Shown: positions 19,118-28,259, counted from the stretch's first letter. The stretch is 64,000 nucleotides of DNA from Streptomyces termitum (GCF_014650175.1 NZ_BMUL01000008.1:1-64000), one strand, 5' to 3'. Notes: a model not told the origin generated them from the sequence alone. Numbers and translations: made by a program.

Positions 19118-19213
19118 GAGCGCGGGCACTCCTTGGAGAGGAACGGAAGAAAAGGGGAACGGGCCGGTCGCGCCGACGGCCGGGGGTGGTGCGTCGTGGT
19201 GCGTGGGGAGTGG

Positions 19214-19603
19214 TCAGGTGCGGTCGATGTGCACGCTGGTCGACTTCACGCGGGCGGTGGCCCGCATGCCGACCTCCAGTCCCAGTTCCTCCACGGCCTC
19301 GCGGGTGAGGAGGGAGACGAGTCGGTGCGGACCGGCCTGGATGGTGACCTGGGCCGCGATGTCGCCGAGCTTGATCCCGGTGACGATGCCGGGGAACGCG
19401 TTGCGCGCCGAGGTGTACGACGCGTCCTCGTCGTCCGCCTGCGCGAGTTCCGTGGAGAAGGCCGCGAGCGACGCGCCGTCGATGACGCGCCGGCCGCTCT
19501 CGTCGCGGTGGGTCGCGACCCTGCCCGCGTCCGCCCAGCGCCGCGCCGTGTCCGGGCTGACGCCCAGCAGACGTGCGGCCTGTCCGATGGTGTAGGACTG
19601 CAT
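19214..19603 (-). CDS. HTH (BldC/MerR-like) plus TOBE molybdate-responsive regulator, copy 1
   Basis: A 129-residue protein from ATG 19603. The N-terminal excisionase/BldC-type HTH (YTIGQAARLLGVSPDTARRW) is followed by a TOBE (Mop) domain, from about residue 62, ending in ARVKSTSVHI. It resembles the protein at 25833-26231 closely along its whole length. TOBE domains bind molybdate or tungstate, so this is probably a molybdenum-sensing repressor of the adjacent mod genes. The start lacks a ribosome site; TACGGT (minus strand, 19611-19616) lies 7 nt upstream, fitting a leaderless mRNA. Confidence 0.8.
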   Translation of the reverse strand: MQSYTIGQAARLLGVSPDTARRWADAGRVATHRDESGRRVIDGASLAAFSTELAQADDEDASYTSARNAFPGIVTGIKLGDIAAQVTIQAGPHRLVSLLTREAVEELGLEVGMRATARVKSTSVHIDRT

Positions 19604-19712
19604 ATGCGACACCGTAGGGCGCTATCAGCCTCATCTGCAACAAGATCGTGGGACTCTCCATCGCGGATGAGAGATCGGTCGTAGGAACCCACGAGGGGGC
19701 TGTCGGCCGGTC

Positions 19713-20222
19713 TCACGCCTCGGACGGGACGGCCCCGCCGAAGCGGTGGAGGCCGGTCCAGATGCCGGTGACGGCGCTGACGTACCGGGCGCCGCAGCGG
19801 TCGGACGGTACGACGAGGTGGGCGCCGACCGCGTCGAGGTCCCGGCCGTCCACGCGGGTCGCGAGGAGCACCGGGGCGTCGCCGAAGTCGGCGTCGACCT
19901 CCGCCCAGGACAGGACCGCGTGGTGCCCGTCCCCGCCGCTCACGGCGAGCAGGAAGCGGGAGCGCTCCTTGCGGCGCGCGGGGTCGAAGCGCGGGCGCGC
20001 CGCGGCCACCACCTCGCGCAGCAGCGGTCCGGTGAAGGTGTGGCGCTGGGGGCCCGCGGTGGCGCAGTCGAAGACGACCTCGGCCCGCCGCTGCTCCCAG
20101 CCCCGGCGCAGGTCGGCGACGGTGAGCGTGCCGGGGCGGGCCACCTCCCCCCACAGCGCGAGGGTTCCGGCGGAGGTGTCGGGTGCGGGCACGGCGCGGG
20201 GTGCGGCGTCCTGGCGGCTCAT
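19713..20222 (-). CDS. molybdopterin-dependent oxidoreductase (sulfite-oxidase-fold domain)
   Basis: A 169-residue protein from ATG 20222, chosen for GGAGGGG about 8 nt upstream. It has the start of a sulfite-oxidase/YedY-type molybdopterin-binding domain (LALWGEVARPGTLTVADLR) and the conserved tail HLVVPSDRCGARYVSAVTGI. In the family a Cys ligates Mo; Cys is visible in VVFDCATAG, though the position differs from well-studied members. It is only about the length of the cofactor domain, with no dimerisation domain or Tat signal, so it is likely cytoplasmic. It lies between xdh and the mod operon, fitting a molybdenum theme. Confidence 0.7.
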   Translation of the reverse strand: MSRQDAAPRAVPAPDTSAGTLALWGEVARPGTLTVADLRRGWEQRRAEVVFDCATAGPQRHTFTGPLLREVVAAARPRFDPARRKERSRFLLAVSGGDGHHAVLSWAEVDADFGDAPVLLATRVDGRDLDAVGAHLVVPSDRCGARYVSAVTGIWTGLHRFGGAVPSEA

Positions 20223-20324
20223 CGGGGGTCCCCTCCCGGCGGTCGGGTGCGGCTGCTGCGCGCAGTGATACCCGACCACCGGTCCGGGGAACCTTGATTG
20301 CCATGGCTATTCACACTTCCTCAC

Positions 20325-20366
20325 CGCATCTGTGGCCGGATGACCGATCTCTTCCTCACAGATGCG
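20325..20366 (-). terminator. inverted repeat spanning the xdh stop codon
   Basis: A perfect 10-bp repeat CGCATCTGTG (20325-20334) / CACAGATGCG (20357-20366) with a 22-nt loop straddles the xdh TGA (20356-20358). It may be a weak terminator, a 3' processing hairpin, or an operator for the downstream oxidoreductase. Confidence 0.35.
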
Positions 20367-23157
20367 CGCCCTGACGATCGGAGCCTCCGGTGTGCCGGTG
20401 GAGGGCGCGCCAGACCCGGTCGCGGGTCAGGGGCAGCTCGGTGAAGCGGATGCCCGTCGCGTCCCGCAGGGCGTTGGCGAAGGCCGGGGCGACCGGGTTG
20501 AAGGGACTCTCGCTCATGGACTTGGCGCCGAGCGGGCCGATCGCGTCGGACGTCTCCGTGAAGTGGACCTCGGTCCGGGGCACGTCCGCGTACTGGGGGA
20601 GCCGGTAGCGCCGGAACGCGGCCGTCGTCACCTCTCCCCGCTCGCCGGTCCGGACCGTCTCGAAGAGGGTGGCGCCGAGCGCCTGCGCCACCCCGCCCTC
20701 CACCTGGCCCCGGCACTGCATCGGGTTCATCACCTTCCCGGCGTCGGCCGCGTGGACGCTGCGCAGCACGCGGATCTCGCCCGAGCCGGGGTCGACGGCG
20801 ATCCGGAACCACTGCGCGTTGAAGGCCACCGAACGCGGCGTGCCTCCCCAGTGCCCGTCGGCCGCCAGCTCCTCCGCCGCGCCGAGCGCGTGCCCCGCCT
20901 CGTACAGCTCCTTCAGGGGCACCGTCCGGCCCGCGCAGTCGACGGACTCGGCGCCGAGGACGCACAGGTGCCGGGCGGTGCCGGTGTGGCGGGCGGCGAG
21001 GGTGCGGAGCCGTTCGGCGAGCGAGGTGGCGGCGAGGAGGACGGCCTTCCCGGCGACGACGGTGCCGGCCGAGGCGAAGGCGCCGGTGTCGTGGCGGACG
21101 ACGTCGGTGTCGGACTGGCGGACGGTGGTCCGGTCCTCGGTGGTGTGCAGCGCGCCCGCGGTGATCTGCTGGTGGACGGTGGTGGTGCCGTTGCCGAACT
21201 CGGCGGTGCCCACCGCGATGTCGTACGTGCCGTCCTCCCGCAGCGAGACCCGGGCGTCGGCGTAGTGGCCGCCGGGCGGGCCCGTCGCGATCATCGCCAG
21301 GCCGGTGCCCTGCCCGACCAGCCACCCCTCGGGCACCTCCTCCTCGGCGCCCCGGTCCTCGGCGATGGCCGCGCGCACGACGGAGAGGCACTGGTCGAGG
21401 CCGTACGAGGCGATGTGCAGGTCCTCCTCCTCGCCGATCGGGCTGTGCATGCCCTCCCCCGGCCCGATGACGTTCTTCTCGCGGAAGACCAGCGGGTCCA
21501 TGCCGATCCGCCGGGCCAGTTCGTCCATCACCGACTCCACGGCGAACGTCACCTGGCCGAGGCCGTAGCCCCGGAACGCGCCTGCCGGGACGACGTTGGT
21601 GTAGACGGAGTACGCGTCGACCTTCTTGTGCGGGGCGCGGTAGACGGCGAAGGACTCGCCGACGCTGTGGAACATCACCGCCGGGCCGTGGTTGCCGTAC
21701 GCACCGGTATCGGCCACCACCCGCATCCGCACGGCGGTGAGGGTGCCGTCGGAGCGGGTGCCCGCCTTGACCGCGATGGTGAACGGGTGCCGGGTGGTCG
21801 CCCCGTAGAACTGCTCGGCGCGGGTGTACTCGAGCTTCACCGGGCGCCGCAGCTTCAGCGCGGCGAGGGCGACGACGTCCTCGGTGAGCATCTCCTGCTT
21901 GCCGCCGAAGCCGCCGCCGACCCGGCCCGCGACCACCCGCACCTCGTCCTCCGGCAGGCCGTACAGCGCGCACAGCGCCCGCCGGGTCAGGAACGGCGTC
22001 TGGGTGGAGGAGCGGACGGTGAGGCGCTCGCCGGTGCCGTCCTCCTTCGGTTCGAAGTACGCCACGCAGCCGTGCGTCTCCAGGCTCGCGTGCTGCACCC
22101 GCTGGGTGCGGAAGGTCTCCTCGTAGACGGCGTCCGCCTCGGCGAACCCGTCCTCGACCGAGCCGATCTCGCCGTGCGCCTCGCCCGCCACGTTGGCCTC
22201 CACCCGGGCGATACGGGCCTCCGGCCCCTTTCCGGCGTGGACGACGGGGGCGCCGGGGCGCATGGCCTCCTCCGGATCGGTGACGTACGGCAGTTCCTCG
22301 TACGTCACCGCGATCCGGCGGCAGCCCTCCTCGGCGGCCCCCTCGCTGTCGGCGACGACGGCCGCGACCCGCTGGCCCACGTACCGGACCACGTCGTCCA
22401 GGACGCGGGTGTCGTCGGGGTCCTCGGTCGGGTGCTCGTGCCGGGCGGAGGAGTACAGGACCGCCGGGGCGTCCTCGTGGGTGAGGACCGCGACGACGCC
22501 GGGCACGCGCAGCGCGTCCGCCGTGTCGATCGCGAGGATCCGGGCGTGCGGGTGCGGGGAGCGCAGCAGTTTCATGTGCAGCAGCCCCGGCACCTCGACG
22601 TCGAAGGTGTAGCGGGCGGTGCCGGTCACCACCCGCGGGCCGGCCGGGGCGCCGACGTTCCGGCCCACCGCCCTTCCCGCGCACGGCCGTTCGACGTGCG
22701 CCACGCCCCGGACGGCGTCCTCGATCGCCCGGTAGCCGGTGCAGCGGCAGATGTTGCCCTTGAACGCCCGGGGCAGGTCGTCGAGTTTGCCGTCGTCGTG
22801 CGGGGTGCCGCGCTCCGCCTCCAGGGCGGCGGTCGTCATCAGGAAACCGGCCGTGCAGAAGCCGCACTGGTAGCCCTGCGCGTCGAGGAACCGCCGCTGC
22901 ACGGGGTGGAGTTCGCCGTCCGGGGAGGCCAGCCCCTCGACGGTCGTCACCGCGCGCCCCTCGGCCCGTACGGCCGGGTAGAGGCAGCTGTGCACCGGCT
23001 CCCCGTCGACGTGGACGGTGCACGCCCCGCAGTCGCCCGCGTCGCACCCCTTCTTCACGCCGAACCAGCCCCGCTCCCGGAGGTAGGTGCGCAGGCACTG
23101 GCCGGCGCGCGGCTCGGTGTCGAACGGGCGGCCGTTGACCTGGATGCCGAAACTCAT
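20356..23157 (-). CDS. xanthine dehydrogenase-type fusion: [2Fe-2S] domain plus molybdenum-binding subunit
   Basis: A 933-residue protein. Residues 1-160 hold both iron-sulfur clusters: plant-type KKGCDAGDCGACTVHVDG with a later Cys, and a second CGFC...CRCTGY pair. From about residue 175 the molybdenum hydroxylase domain follows, with GGGFGGKQ, AFRGYG and a C-terminal GAKSMSESP that carries the candidate active-site Glu. FAD binding is on the separate gene upstream, overlapped by 4 nt (ATGA). This split (FeS+Mo on one chain, FAD on another) differs from the usual three-subunit bacterial arrangement. PucR divergently upstream points to hypoxanthine/xanthine oxidation to urate. Confidence 0.88.
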   Translation of the reverse strand: MSFGIQVNGRPFDTEPRAGQCLRTYLRERGWFGVKKGCDAGDCGACTVHVDGEPVHSCLYPAVRAEGRAVTTVEGLASPDGELHPVQRRFLDAQGYQCGFCTAGFLMTTAALEAERGTPHDDGKLDDLPRAFKGNICRCTGYRAIEDAVRGVAHVERPCAGRAVGRNVGAPAGPRVVTGTARYTFDVEVPGLLHMKLLRSPHPHARILAIDTADALRVPGVVAVLTHEDAPAVLYSSARHEHPTEDPDDTRVLDDVVRYVGQRVAAVVADSEGAAEEGCRRIAVTYEELPYVTDPEEAMRPGAPVVHAGKGPEARIARVEANVAGEAHGEIGSVEDGFAEADAVYEETFRTQRVQHASLETHGCVAYFEPKEDGTGERLTVRSSTQTPFLTRRALCALYGLPEDEVRVVAGRVGGGFGGKQEMLTEDVVALAALKLRRPVKLEYTRAEQFYGATTRHPFTIAVKAGTRSDGTLTAVRMRVVADTGAYGNHGPAVMFHSVGESFAVYRAPHKKVDAYSVYTNVVPAGAFRGYGLGQVTFAVESVMDELARRIGMDPLVFREKNVIGPGEGMHSPIGEEEDLHIASYGLDQCLSVVRAAIAEDRGAEEEVPEGWLVGQGTGLAMIATGPPGGHYADARVSLREDGTYDIAVGTAEFGNGTTTVHQQITAGALHTTEDRTTVRQSDTDVVRHDTGAFASAGTVVAGKAVLLAATSLAERLRTLAARHTGTARHLCVLGAESVDCAGRTVPLKELYEAGHALGAAEELAADGHWGGTPRSVAFNAQWFRIAVDPGSGEIRVLRSVHAADAGKVMNPMQCRGQVEGGVAQALGATLFETVRTGERGEVTTAAFRRYRLPQYADVPRTEVHFTETSDAIGPLGAKSMSESPFNPVAPAFANALRDATGIRFTELPLTRDRVWRALHRHTGGSDRQGAHL

Positions 23158-24014
23158 CGGGCGTCCTCCTCGGCGATGTCGGTCGTGGTGGTGGCGGTCG
23201 TGGTGACCAGTTCCCGGCGGACCTGTTCGGCGAGGCGCAGTGCCATGTGCCGGCGCCACTCGGGCAGTCCGTGGATGTCGTCGAACCACTCGGCGCCGGA
23301 CACCGCCGTGTCGATCTCCGCGCGGAGCCGCCCGGCGGTCGGCGGCAGCGGGAACCAGAAGCGGAACGGGCGGGTGGTGGCGGCGGTGACCGTCACCGCC
23401 AGCGAGCCGTCCGCCGGGTCGAGCGTCCCGATCACCAGGGCGCCGGACCGCCCGAGGCCGTAGAGCGACGCCTGCCGGAAGGCCGTACGGCACTCCAGCG
23501 CCCGTCCCGGCAGCGTGACCGAGCGCAGCAGTTCGCCCTCGGCGAGGTCCTTGACGCCCGCGCCCCGAATGAAATCGGTCACCTTCACCTCGCGCGTCGA
23601 CCCGTCCTGGGCCAGGAGGAGGCAGACGCCGTCGAGGGCGGCGGTGAGCGAGATCATCGGGCCGGCCGGCAGGCCGTTGCACAGGTTCCCGCCGACGGTC
23701 GCCATGTTCCAGATCTTGAACGAGGCGAGGAAGGCCCGGCAGCACTGCTCGAAGAGCGGCGCCGCGGGCGCGTCCAGGAAACGCCTTCCGTAGCGCGACA
23801 GTTGAGCGACGGTGCAGGTCGCCGCGATCTCCAGCGAGCCGTCCGGGCGGCGCGCGAGCGGCTCCCAGCCCATCCGGCCGAGATCGACCAACCGCCGCAG
23901 GTGCGGCTGGGGTTCGGAGAAGAGGTACGTCCCGCCGCCCAGCCAGGCGTCCCCGTCCCGCCAGGGCTCCCGCCGCCGCGCGTCCCGCACGTCGACGACC
24001 GTGTTCAGGTCCAT
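23154..24014 (-). CDS. xanthine dehydrogenase FAD-binding subunit
   Basis: A 286-residue CO-dehydrogenase-flavoprotein/FAD_binding_5 family protein from ATG 24014. Visible are the FAD loop GDAWLGGGTYL (about residues 20-30) and the second motif ATVGGNLCNGLPAGP (about 105-119). The C-terminal domain is of the CO_deh_flav_C type. It is first in the xdh operon, overlaps the FeS/Mo gene by 4 nt and is divergent from pucR. Confidence 0.88.
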   Translation of the reverse strand: MDLNTVVDVRDARRREPWRDGDAWLGGGTYLFSEPQPHLRRLVDLGRMGWEPLARRPDGSLEIAATCTVAQLSRYGRRFLDAPAAPLFEQCCRAFLASFKIWNMATVGGNLCNGLPAGPMISLTAALDGVCLLLAQDGSTREVKVTDFIRGAGVKDLAEGELLRSVTLPGRALECRTAFRQASLYGLGRSGALVIGTLDPADGSLAVTVTAATTRPFRFWFPLPPTAGRLRAEIDTAVSGAEWFDDIHGLPEWRRHMALRLAEQVRRELVTTTATTTTDIAEEDAR

Positions 24015-24091
24015 GCCGTCCCCGTCTTCCGACCGATGTCTTCAGGCCAGTGAAGCCCGGCGGGGACCGCCCGCACGACTGGACGGGAACC

Positions 24092-24150
24092 CGGAAAACG
24101 CCCCTCGGACGGCGCCCCTGCCTGGAGGATCACCCAAGAGGCGTTTTCCG
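24092..24150. promoter_or_regulatory. 11-bp perfect inverted repeat in the xdh/pucR divergent promoter region
   Basis: CGGAAAACGCC (24092-24102) and GGCGTTTTCCG (24140-24150) are exact reverse complements 37 nt apart. The arrangement suits a dimeric regulator gripping two half-operators or looping, and PucR itself is the obvious candidate. No biochemical support is implied. Confidence 0.45.
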
Positions 24151-24242
24151 CCTCGCCCCGTGCACTTACGATGCAGCCACTCGCATCTGCCTCGTGAATG
24201 TGGGTGCGGCCCCCGGGTCCGCGACCGCGCAAGGAGCCCCGT

Positions 24243-25814
24243 ATGCACGTCGACCACCTCCTCCGTCTCGACCGCCTGGACCTCCTCCTCGTCTGGGGCG
24301 ACGAGGCGCTGCTCGGCCGGGAGATCGCCGGGGTCACCGCGACCGACCTGGAGGACCCGGCGCGCTTCCTCCAGCCGGGGGAGGTCGTGCTGAGCGGGCT
24401 CGTCTGGTGGACGCCCGACGGTGCCGCCGCCAAGACCGACCGCTTCGTCTCCGCGCTGCGGGAGGCGGGCGCGGTGGCGCTGCTGGCCGGGGAGGAGACC
24501 CACGGGGAGGTGCCGCGCGAACTCGTCGACGCCTGCCGCAGGCACCGCGTCCCGCTCGTCGCCGTGCCCCCGCACACCAGCTTCCGGGCCGTCACCGAGG
24601 CCGTCTACCTGCGCCGGTGGGGCGACCTCAACCGCCACCGCGCGGACCACCACGCCCTGCCGGAGAACGTCCGCCGGGACCTCGGCCGCGCGCTGGAGCA
24701 CCGCGCGACGGCCGGCGAACTCCTCGACCGCGCCTTCTCCCACCTCGGCACGCCCGTCTGCCACCTCCTCACCGCCACGGGCCGGACCGTCGCCCGCACC
24801 GGCGGCACCGGCGGGCTCCCCGCGCGGGAGGCCCGGGAGGCCCTGACCGGGACGCGGGGCACGACGCTGCGGATCGACGCCGGGGGCACCGACTTCGACA
24901 CCTGGTACCTGCACCTGCCCGAGGAGGGGCAGGTGCCGCCGAGGGTCCTCCAGGAGATAGCCGAACTGCTGGCCCGCCACCGGCGCCGGGAGGACGGGAA
25001 CCGGGCCGGGCGCGGCCCCGCGGCCGCCCGGCTGATGGAGCTCGTCGGCGCGCCGCGCGCCGACCCGGGCCGCCTCCACCGCGCGCTGGCCGCCTGCGGG
25101 CTGGCCGGCCGGTCCTCGTACACGGTCGTCACCGCCGCCCTGGAACCGGACGGGGACACCGGCGCCGACGGCGCCGCCGCGCTCGCCGAGGCCCTCGGGC
25201 ACCTGCCGTCCGCCGCGTTCGCCGTCGCCCGGGACGGCGACGGCACGGCGACGGCCGTCCTCGCGCACGACGACACCCCGGACACGACGGCGGACACCGC
25301 GGACGAAGCCGACCCGGCGGTCTCGACAGAGGCGGCGGGGCGGCTGCGCGAGGCCGCGCCCCTGATCCGGGCCTGCCGGCCGGGGAGCGCCTGGCACGCC
25401 GGCCTGAGCGAACCCTGCGACGCGACCGCCCTGAACAGCGGCCTCGCGCAGGCCCGTTACGCCCTCGCCGGGGCCCGCGCCGCCGCGCCGCCGTCACCGG
25501 GTGTCGCGCGGCTCCGCGACCTCGACGGCCTGGCGACGCTCCTCGCCGGCGTCCCCGCGTCCGTGCGCGAGGTCTACCGCGCGACCGTCCTGGGCCCCCT
25601 GGCGAAGGCCGGCCGGGGGTCGGGCGCCATGCTGCTGGAGACCCTGGAGGTGTTCCTCGCGCACGACTGCTCCTGGGCGAGGACCGCCGAGGCCCTCCAC
25701 ATCCACGTCAACACGGTCCACTACCGCGTCGGGCGGATCGAGACCCTCACCGGCCGCGACCTGTCCCGCCTCGACGACCGGCTGGACCTGCGCGCCGCGC
25801 TCCTGACGCGCTGA
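24243..25814 (+). CDS. pucR: PucR family transcriptional regulator of purine catabolism
   Basis: A 523-residue protein from ATG 24243 with AAGGAG upstream. It has an N-terminal PucR domain (about 10-125, starting HLLRLDRLDLLLVWGDE), a middle GGDEF-like/CdaR region and a C-terminal HTH_30 helix-turn-helix (LLETLEVFLAHDCSWARTAE, then VHYRVGRIE). PucR proteins control purine degradation genes in response to nitrogen/purine status. It is divergent from the xanthine dehydrogenase operon, with an 11-bp inverted repeat in the shared promoter region. Confidence 0.85.
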   Translation: MHVDHLLRLDRLDLLLVWGDEALLGREIAGVTATDLEDPARFLQPGEVVLSGLVWWTPDGAAAKTDRFVSALREAGAVALLAGEETHGEVPRELVDACRRHRVPLVAVPPHTSFRAVTEAVYLRRWGDLNRHRADHHALPENVRRDLGRALEHRATAGELLDRAFSHLGTPVCHLLTATGRTVARTGGTGGLPAREAREALTGTRGTTLRIDAGGTDFDTWYLHLPEEGQVPPRVLQEIAELLARHRRREDGNRAGRGPAAARLMELVGAPRADPGRLHRALAACGLAGRSSYTVVTAALEPDGDTGADGAAALAEALGHLPSAAFAVARDGDGTATAVLAHDDTPDTTADTADEADPAVSTEAAGRLREAAPLIRACRPGSAWHAGLSEPCDATALNSGLAQARYALAGARAAAPPSPGVARLRDLDGLATLLAGVPASVREVYRATVLGPLAKAGRGSGAMLLETLEVFLAHDCSWARTAEALHIHVNTVHYRVGRIETLTGRDLSRLDDRLDLRAALLTR

Positions 25815-25832
25815 GCGGCCGGGCCCGGGGCC

Positions 25833-26231
25833 TCAGGGCAGGTCGATGTGGACGCTGGTCGACTTCACGCGGGCGGTCACCGTGACCCCGACGGCGAGCG
25901 CGAGCTCCTCGACGGCCTCGCGGGTCACCAGGGACACCAGCCGGTGCGGCCCCGCCTGCACCTCCACCTGCGCGGCCACCTCGTCGACCCGTACGGCGGT
26001 CACGATCCCCACGAAGGAGTTCCGCACCGACGTCGGCACGCCGTCCTCCGGCACCGCGTGCAGCCCGGCCCCCCGCTCCTGGGCGAAGGCCGCGAGGGAC
26101 ACCCCCTCGATCACCCGCCGGCCGCCCCCGTCGCGCACCACGGCCAGCTTGCCGCCGTCCGCCCACCGGCGGACGGTCTCCGAACTCACTCCGAGCAGCC
26201 GCGCGGCCTGCCCCATGCTGTACGACGCCAC
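25833..26231 (-). CDS. HTH (BldC/MerR-like) plus TOBE molybdate-responsive regulator, copy 2
   Basis: A 132-residue paralogue of the protein at 19214-19603. It has the same HTH (YSMGQAARLLGVSSETVRRW), a variable middle and an almost identical TOBE core (QVEVQAGPHRLVSLVTREAV, ARVKSTSVHI). Start GTG 26231 lacks a ribosome site and TAGAGT (minus strand, 26238-26243) lies 6 nt upstream, again leaderless-like. It is convergent with pucR, 18 nt from its stop. Having two such genes on either side of the xdh/oxidoreductase segment suggests separate operators or anion specificities. Confidence 0.8.
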   Translation of the reverse strand: MASYSMGQAARLLGVSSETVRRWADGGKLAVVRDGGGRRVIEGVSLAAFAQERGAGLHAVPEDGVPTSVRNSFVGIVTAVRVDEVAAQVEVQAGPHRLVSLVTREAVEELALAVGVTVTARVKSTSVHIDLP

Positions 26232-26277
26232 GTCCGCACTCTAGGCCCTGTCCGGCGGACCTTCGCGGGGCAGGGGC

Positions 26278-26931
26278 CTAGGCCACCTTGGCGAGGGCCT
26301 CCCTGACCTGACGGACCACGCGCGCCGCGTCCTCCGGGACGTTCACCACGTCGGTGCTGTTCATGTCGATGACGAGGACGTCGCTCGCCGAGTAGTGCCG
26401 GTGCACCCAGTCGTCGTAGCCGGACCACAGCGTCCGGTAGTACGCGACGAGGTTCTCGTCCTGCTCGAAGTCGCGCCCGCGCAGTCCGATGCGGTGCAGC
26501 ACGGTCTCGAAGTCGGCCTTGAGGTAGACCATGAGGTCGGGCGCCTTGCGGTACGGCAGGCCGTCGATCTCGCGCATCATCTCGTCGAGCAGCCCCTCGT
26601 ACAGCTCCATCTCCAGGGAGCTGATCCGGCCGAGGTCGTGGTTGACCTTGGCGAAGTACCAGTCCTCGTAGATGGACCGGTCGAGGACGTTGTCGTTCTT
26701 CCGGTACGCCTCCTTGATCGAGGCGAACCGCGTCCGGAGGAAGTACAGCTGGAGGAGGAAGGGGTACCGCTTCGCCTCGATCTCCTCGGGGCTCGCGGAG
26801 TAGAAGAGGGGCAGGATCGGGTTGTCGTCCACGCTCTCGTAGAAGACCTCGCTGCCGAGTTCCCCGGCGATCAGTTCGGCGACGCTCGTCTTGCCGATGC
26901 CGATCATGCCTCCGACACAGATCACTGCCAT
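26278..26931 (-). CDS. deoxynucleoside kinase (dNK family)
   Basis: A 217-residue kinase that phosphorylates deoxynucleosides for dNTP salvage. P-loop GMIGIGKTS is at about residues 8-16, the family DRSIYED motif (substrate site) at about 90, and the LID region near RIGLRGRDFEQDE. Start uncertainty: ATG 26931 sits 1-2 nt from GAGG, while GTG 26925 (two codons later) has ideal spacing. The gap 26932-27133 holds only the promoter. Adenosine/guanosine preference cannot be read from the sequence. Confidence 0.85.
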   Translation of the reverse strand: MAVICVGGMIGIGKTSVAELIAGELGSEVFYESVDDNPILPLFYSASPEEIEAKRYPFLLQLYFLRTRFASIKEAYRKNDNVLDRSIYEDWYFAKVNHDLGRISSLEMELYEGLLDEMMREIDGLPYRKAPDLMVYLKADFETVLHRIGLRGRDFEQDENLVAYYRTLWSGYDDWVHRHYSASDVLVIDMNSTDVVNVPEDAARVVRQVREALAKVA

Positions 26932-27133
26932 TCCTCGCTTCTCTCCCGACGCGCCGCGCGCGGCGGGAGAGCGAGCCGCCCCACCGCCCGGCGGCCTGTT
27001 CACCGATGCGCCCCGAGGGCGAGAGCCCCCGACGAACCACCGGCACCCCACACACTACATCTGGGCGCACCCCACCCCCGCCCTCCCACATGTAGGGGGC
27101 CGACGGCCGCTGTCGCCTCCGTGCGACCGGGGG

Positions 27134-28099
27134 TCAGCGCACCCGTCCGCGCGGCTTCAGCGGGGCGGCGGGGAGGTCCGGGGCGGAGAGGCGGGAGCCG
27201 GCGTAGCCGTGGACCTCGCCGAATCGCGCGCCCTTCTCCCAGTCGTCGCGCGCCCGGGCGATCTCGTCGCCGGTGCGGCCGATGAAGTTCCACCACATGA
27301 CGATCTCCTCCTCGAAGGGTTCGCCGCCGAGGAGCATCAGGCCCGCGTCGGAGGCGGCGCGCAGGGGGAGGGAGGTGCGGCCGCAGCCGAGGTAGAGCAT
27401 GGAGCCGGGCAGGACGGGGACGCCGTCGACGTGCGCCTCGCCGGACATGGCGAGGACCGCGTACTCGAAGTCGGGGTCGAGGGGGAGGGCGGTCTCGGTG
27501 CCGGCGGTGAGGGCGAGGTCGGCGCCGGTGATCGGGGTGTACGCGGTGCCGGGCGAGACCGCGCCGTCGAGGGAGCCGAGGATCACGGTGGCGGTGAGGC
27601 CGGGGGCGGTGACCCGGGGCAGGTCGGCGTGGTGCTGGAAGTGGGGTTCGACGTGCCGGTGGGCGTCGGGCAGGGCGACCCAGAGCTGGGCGCCGTGCAG
27701 GAGGCGGGCGTGCGGGCGGGGGCTCTCCTCGGAGTGGGAGATCGCCCGGCCCGAGGTCATGAGGCCGAGTTCGCGGGGGCGGATCGTCTGGAGACCGCCG
27801 GTCGAGTCGCGGTGCAGGACCTCGCCCTCGTGGAGCCAGCTGACGGTCTGGAGGCCCATGTGGGGGTGGGGCGGGACCTGCATGCCGGGTTCGTCGGCGA
27901 TGTCGTCGGGGCCGTAGTGGTCGACGAAGGCCCAGGCGCCGACCATCCGCCGGCCGAGGTTCGGCAGCAGGCGGCGCACCTCGGTGGATTCGCCGAGCCG
28001 GACGTGGCGGGGGCTGAGGAGTTCGCGTACGGGCTCGGCGACGACGAAGCCGCGGCCGCCGCAGACGGAGAGCTCTGCCTGGCGGTCAAGGTTGCTCAT
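27134..28099 (-). CDS. pirin family protein (bicupin)
   Basis: A 321-residue pirin. The N-terminal cupin carries the metal-binding block HPHMGLQTVSWLHEGEVLHRDS with the three His and the Glu expected of the Fe/quercetinase-type site (about residues 80-100). The C-terminal pirin_C domain ends in WWNFIGRTGDEIARARDDWE. Pirins act as quercetin dioxygenases or redox-linked co-regulators; the role here is open. It is divergent from the TPR gene. Confidence 0.9.
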   Translation of the reverse strand: MSNLDRQAELSVCGGRGFVVAEPVRELLSPRHVRLGESTEVRRLLPNLGRRMVGAWAFVDHYGPDDIADEPGMQVPPHPHMGLQTVSWLHEGEVLHRDSTGGLQTIRPRELGLMTSGRAISHSEESPRPHARLLHGAQLWVALPDAHRHVEPHFQHHADLPRVTAPGLTATVILGSLDGAVSPGTAYTPITGADLALTAGTETALPLDPDFEYAVLAMSGEAHVDGVPVLPGSMLYLGCGRTSLPLRAASDAGLMLLGGEPFEEEIVMWWNFIGRTGDEIARARDDWEKGARFGEVHGYAGSRLSAPDLPAAPLKPRGRVR

Positions 28100-28259
28100 G
28101 GCGGATCGATGCCTCTCGTGGGGGGGGTGGAGTGAAAGTGGATCCGGTGGGGGGAGCGCGGGAACGAAGAGGTCGTGGAATGTTCAACTACTCTTCGGTG
28201 TTGACGAGGGCGAACCACCCCCAGGGTGGCAGATGAGGCCCCCGGAACAGGGAGAGCAA

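Noticed and set aside
20362..23463. A 1033-codon open frame on the plus strand opposite xanthine dehydrogenase
   Set aside because: It is antisense to a gene with clear cofactor motifs, has Arg/Gly/Val-rich low-complexity translation and no ribosome site; high third-position GC creates such frames.
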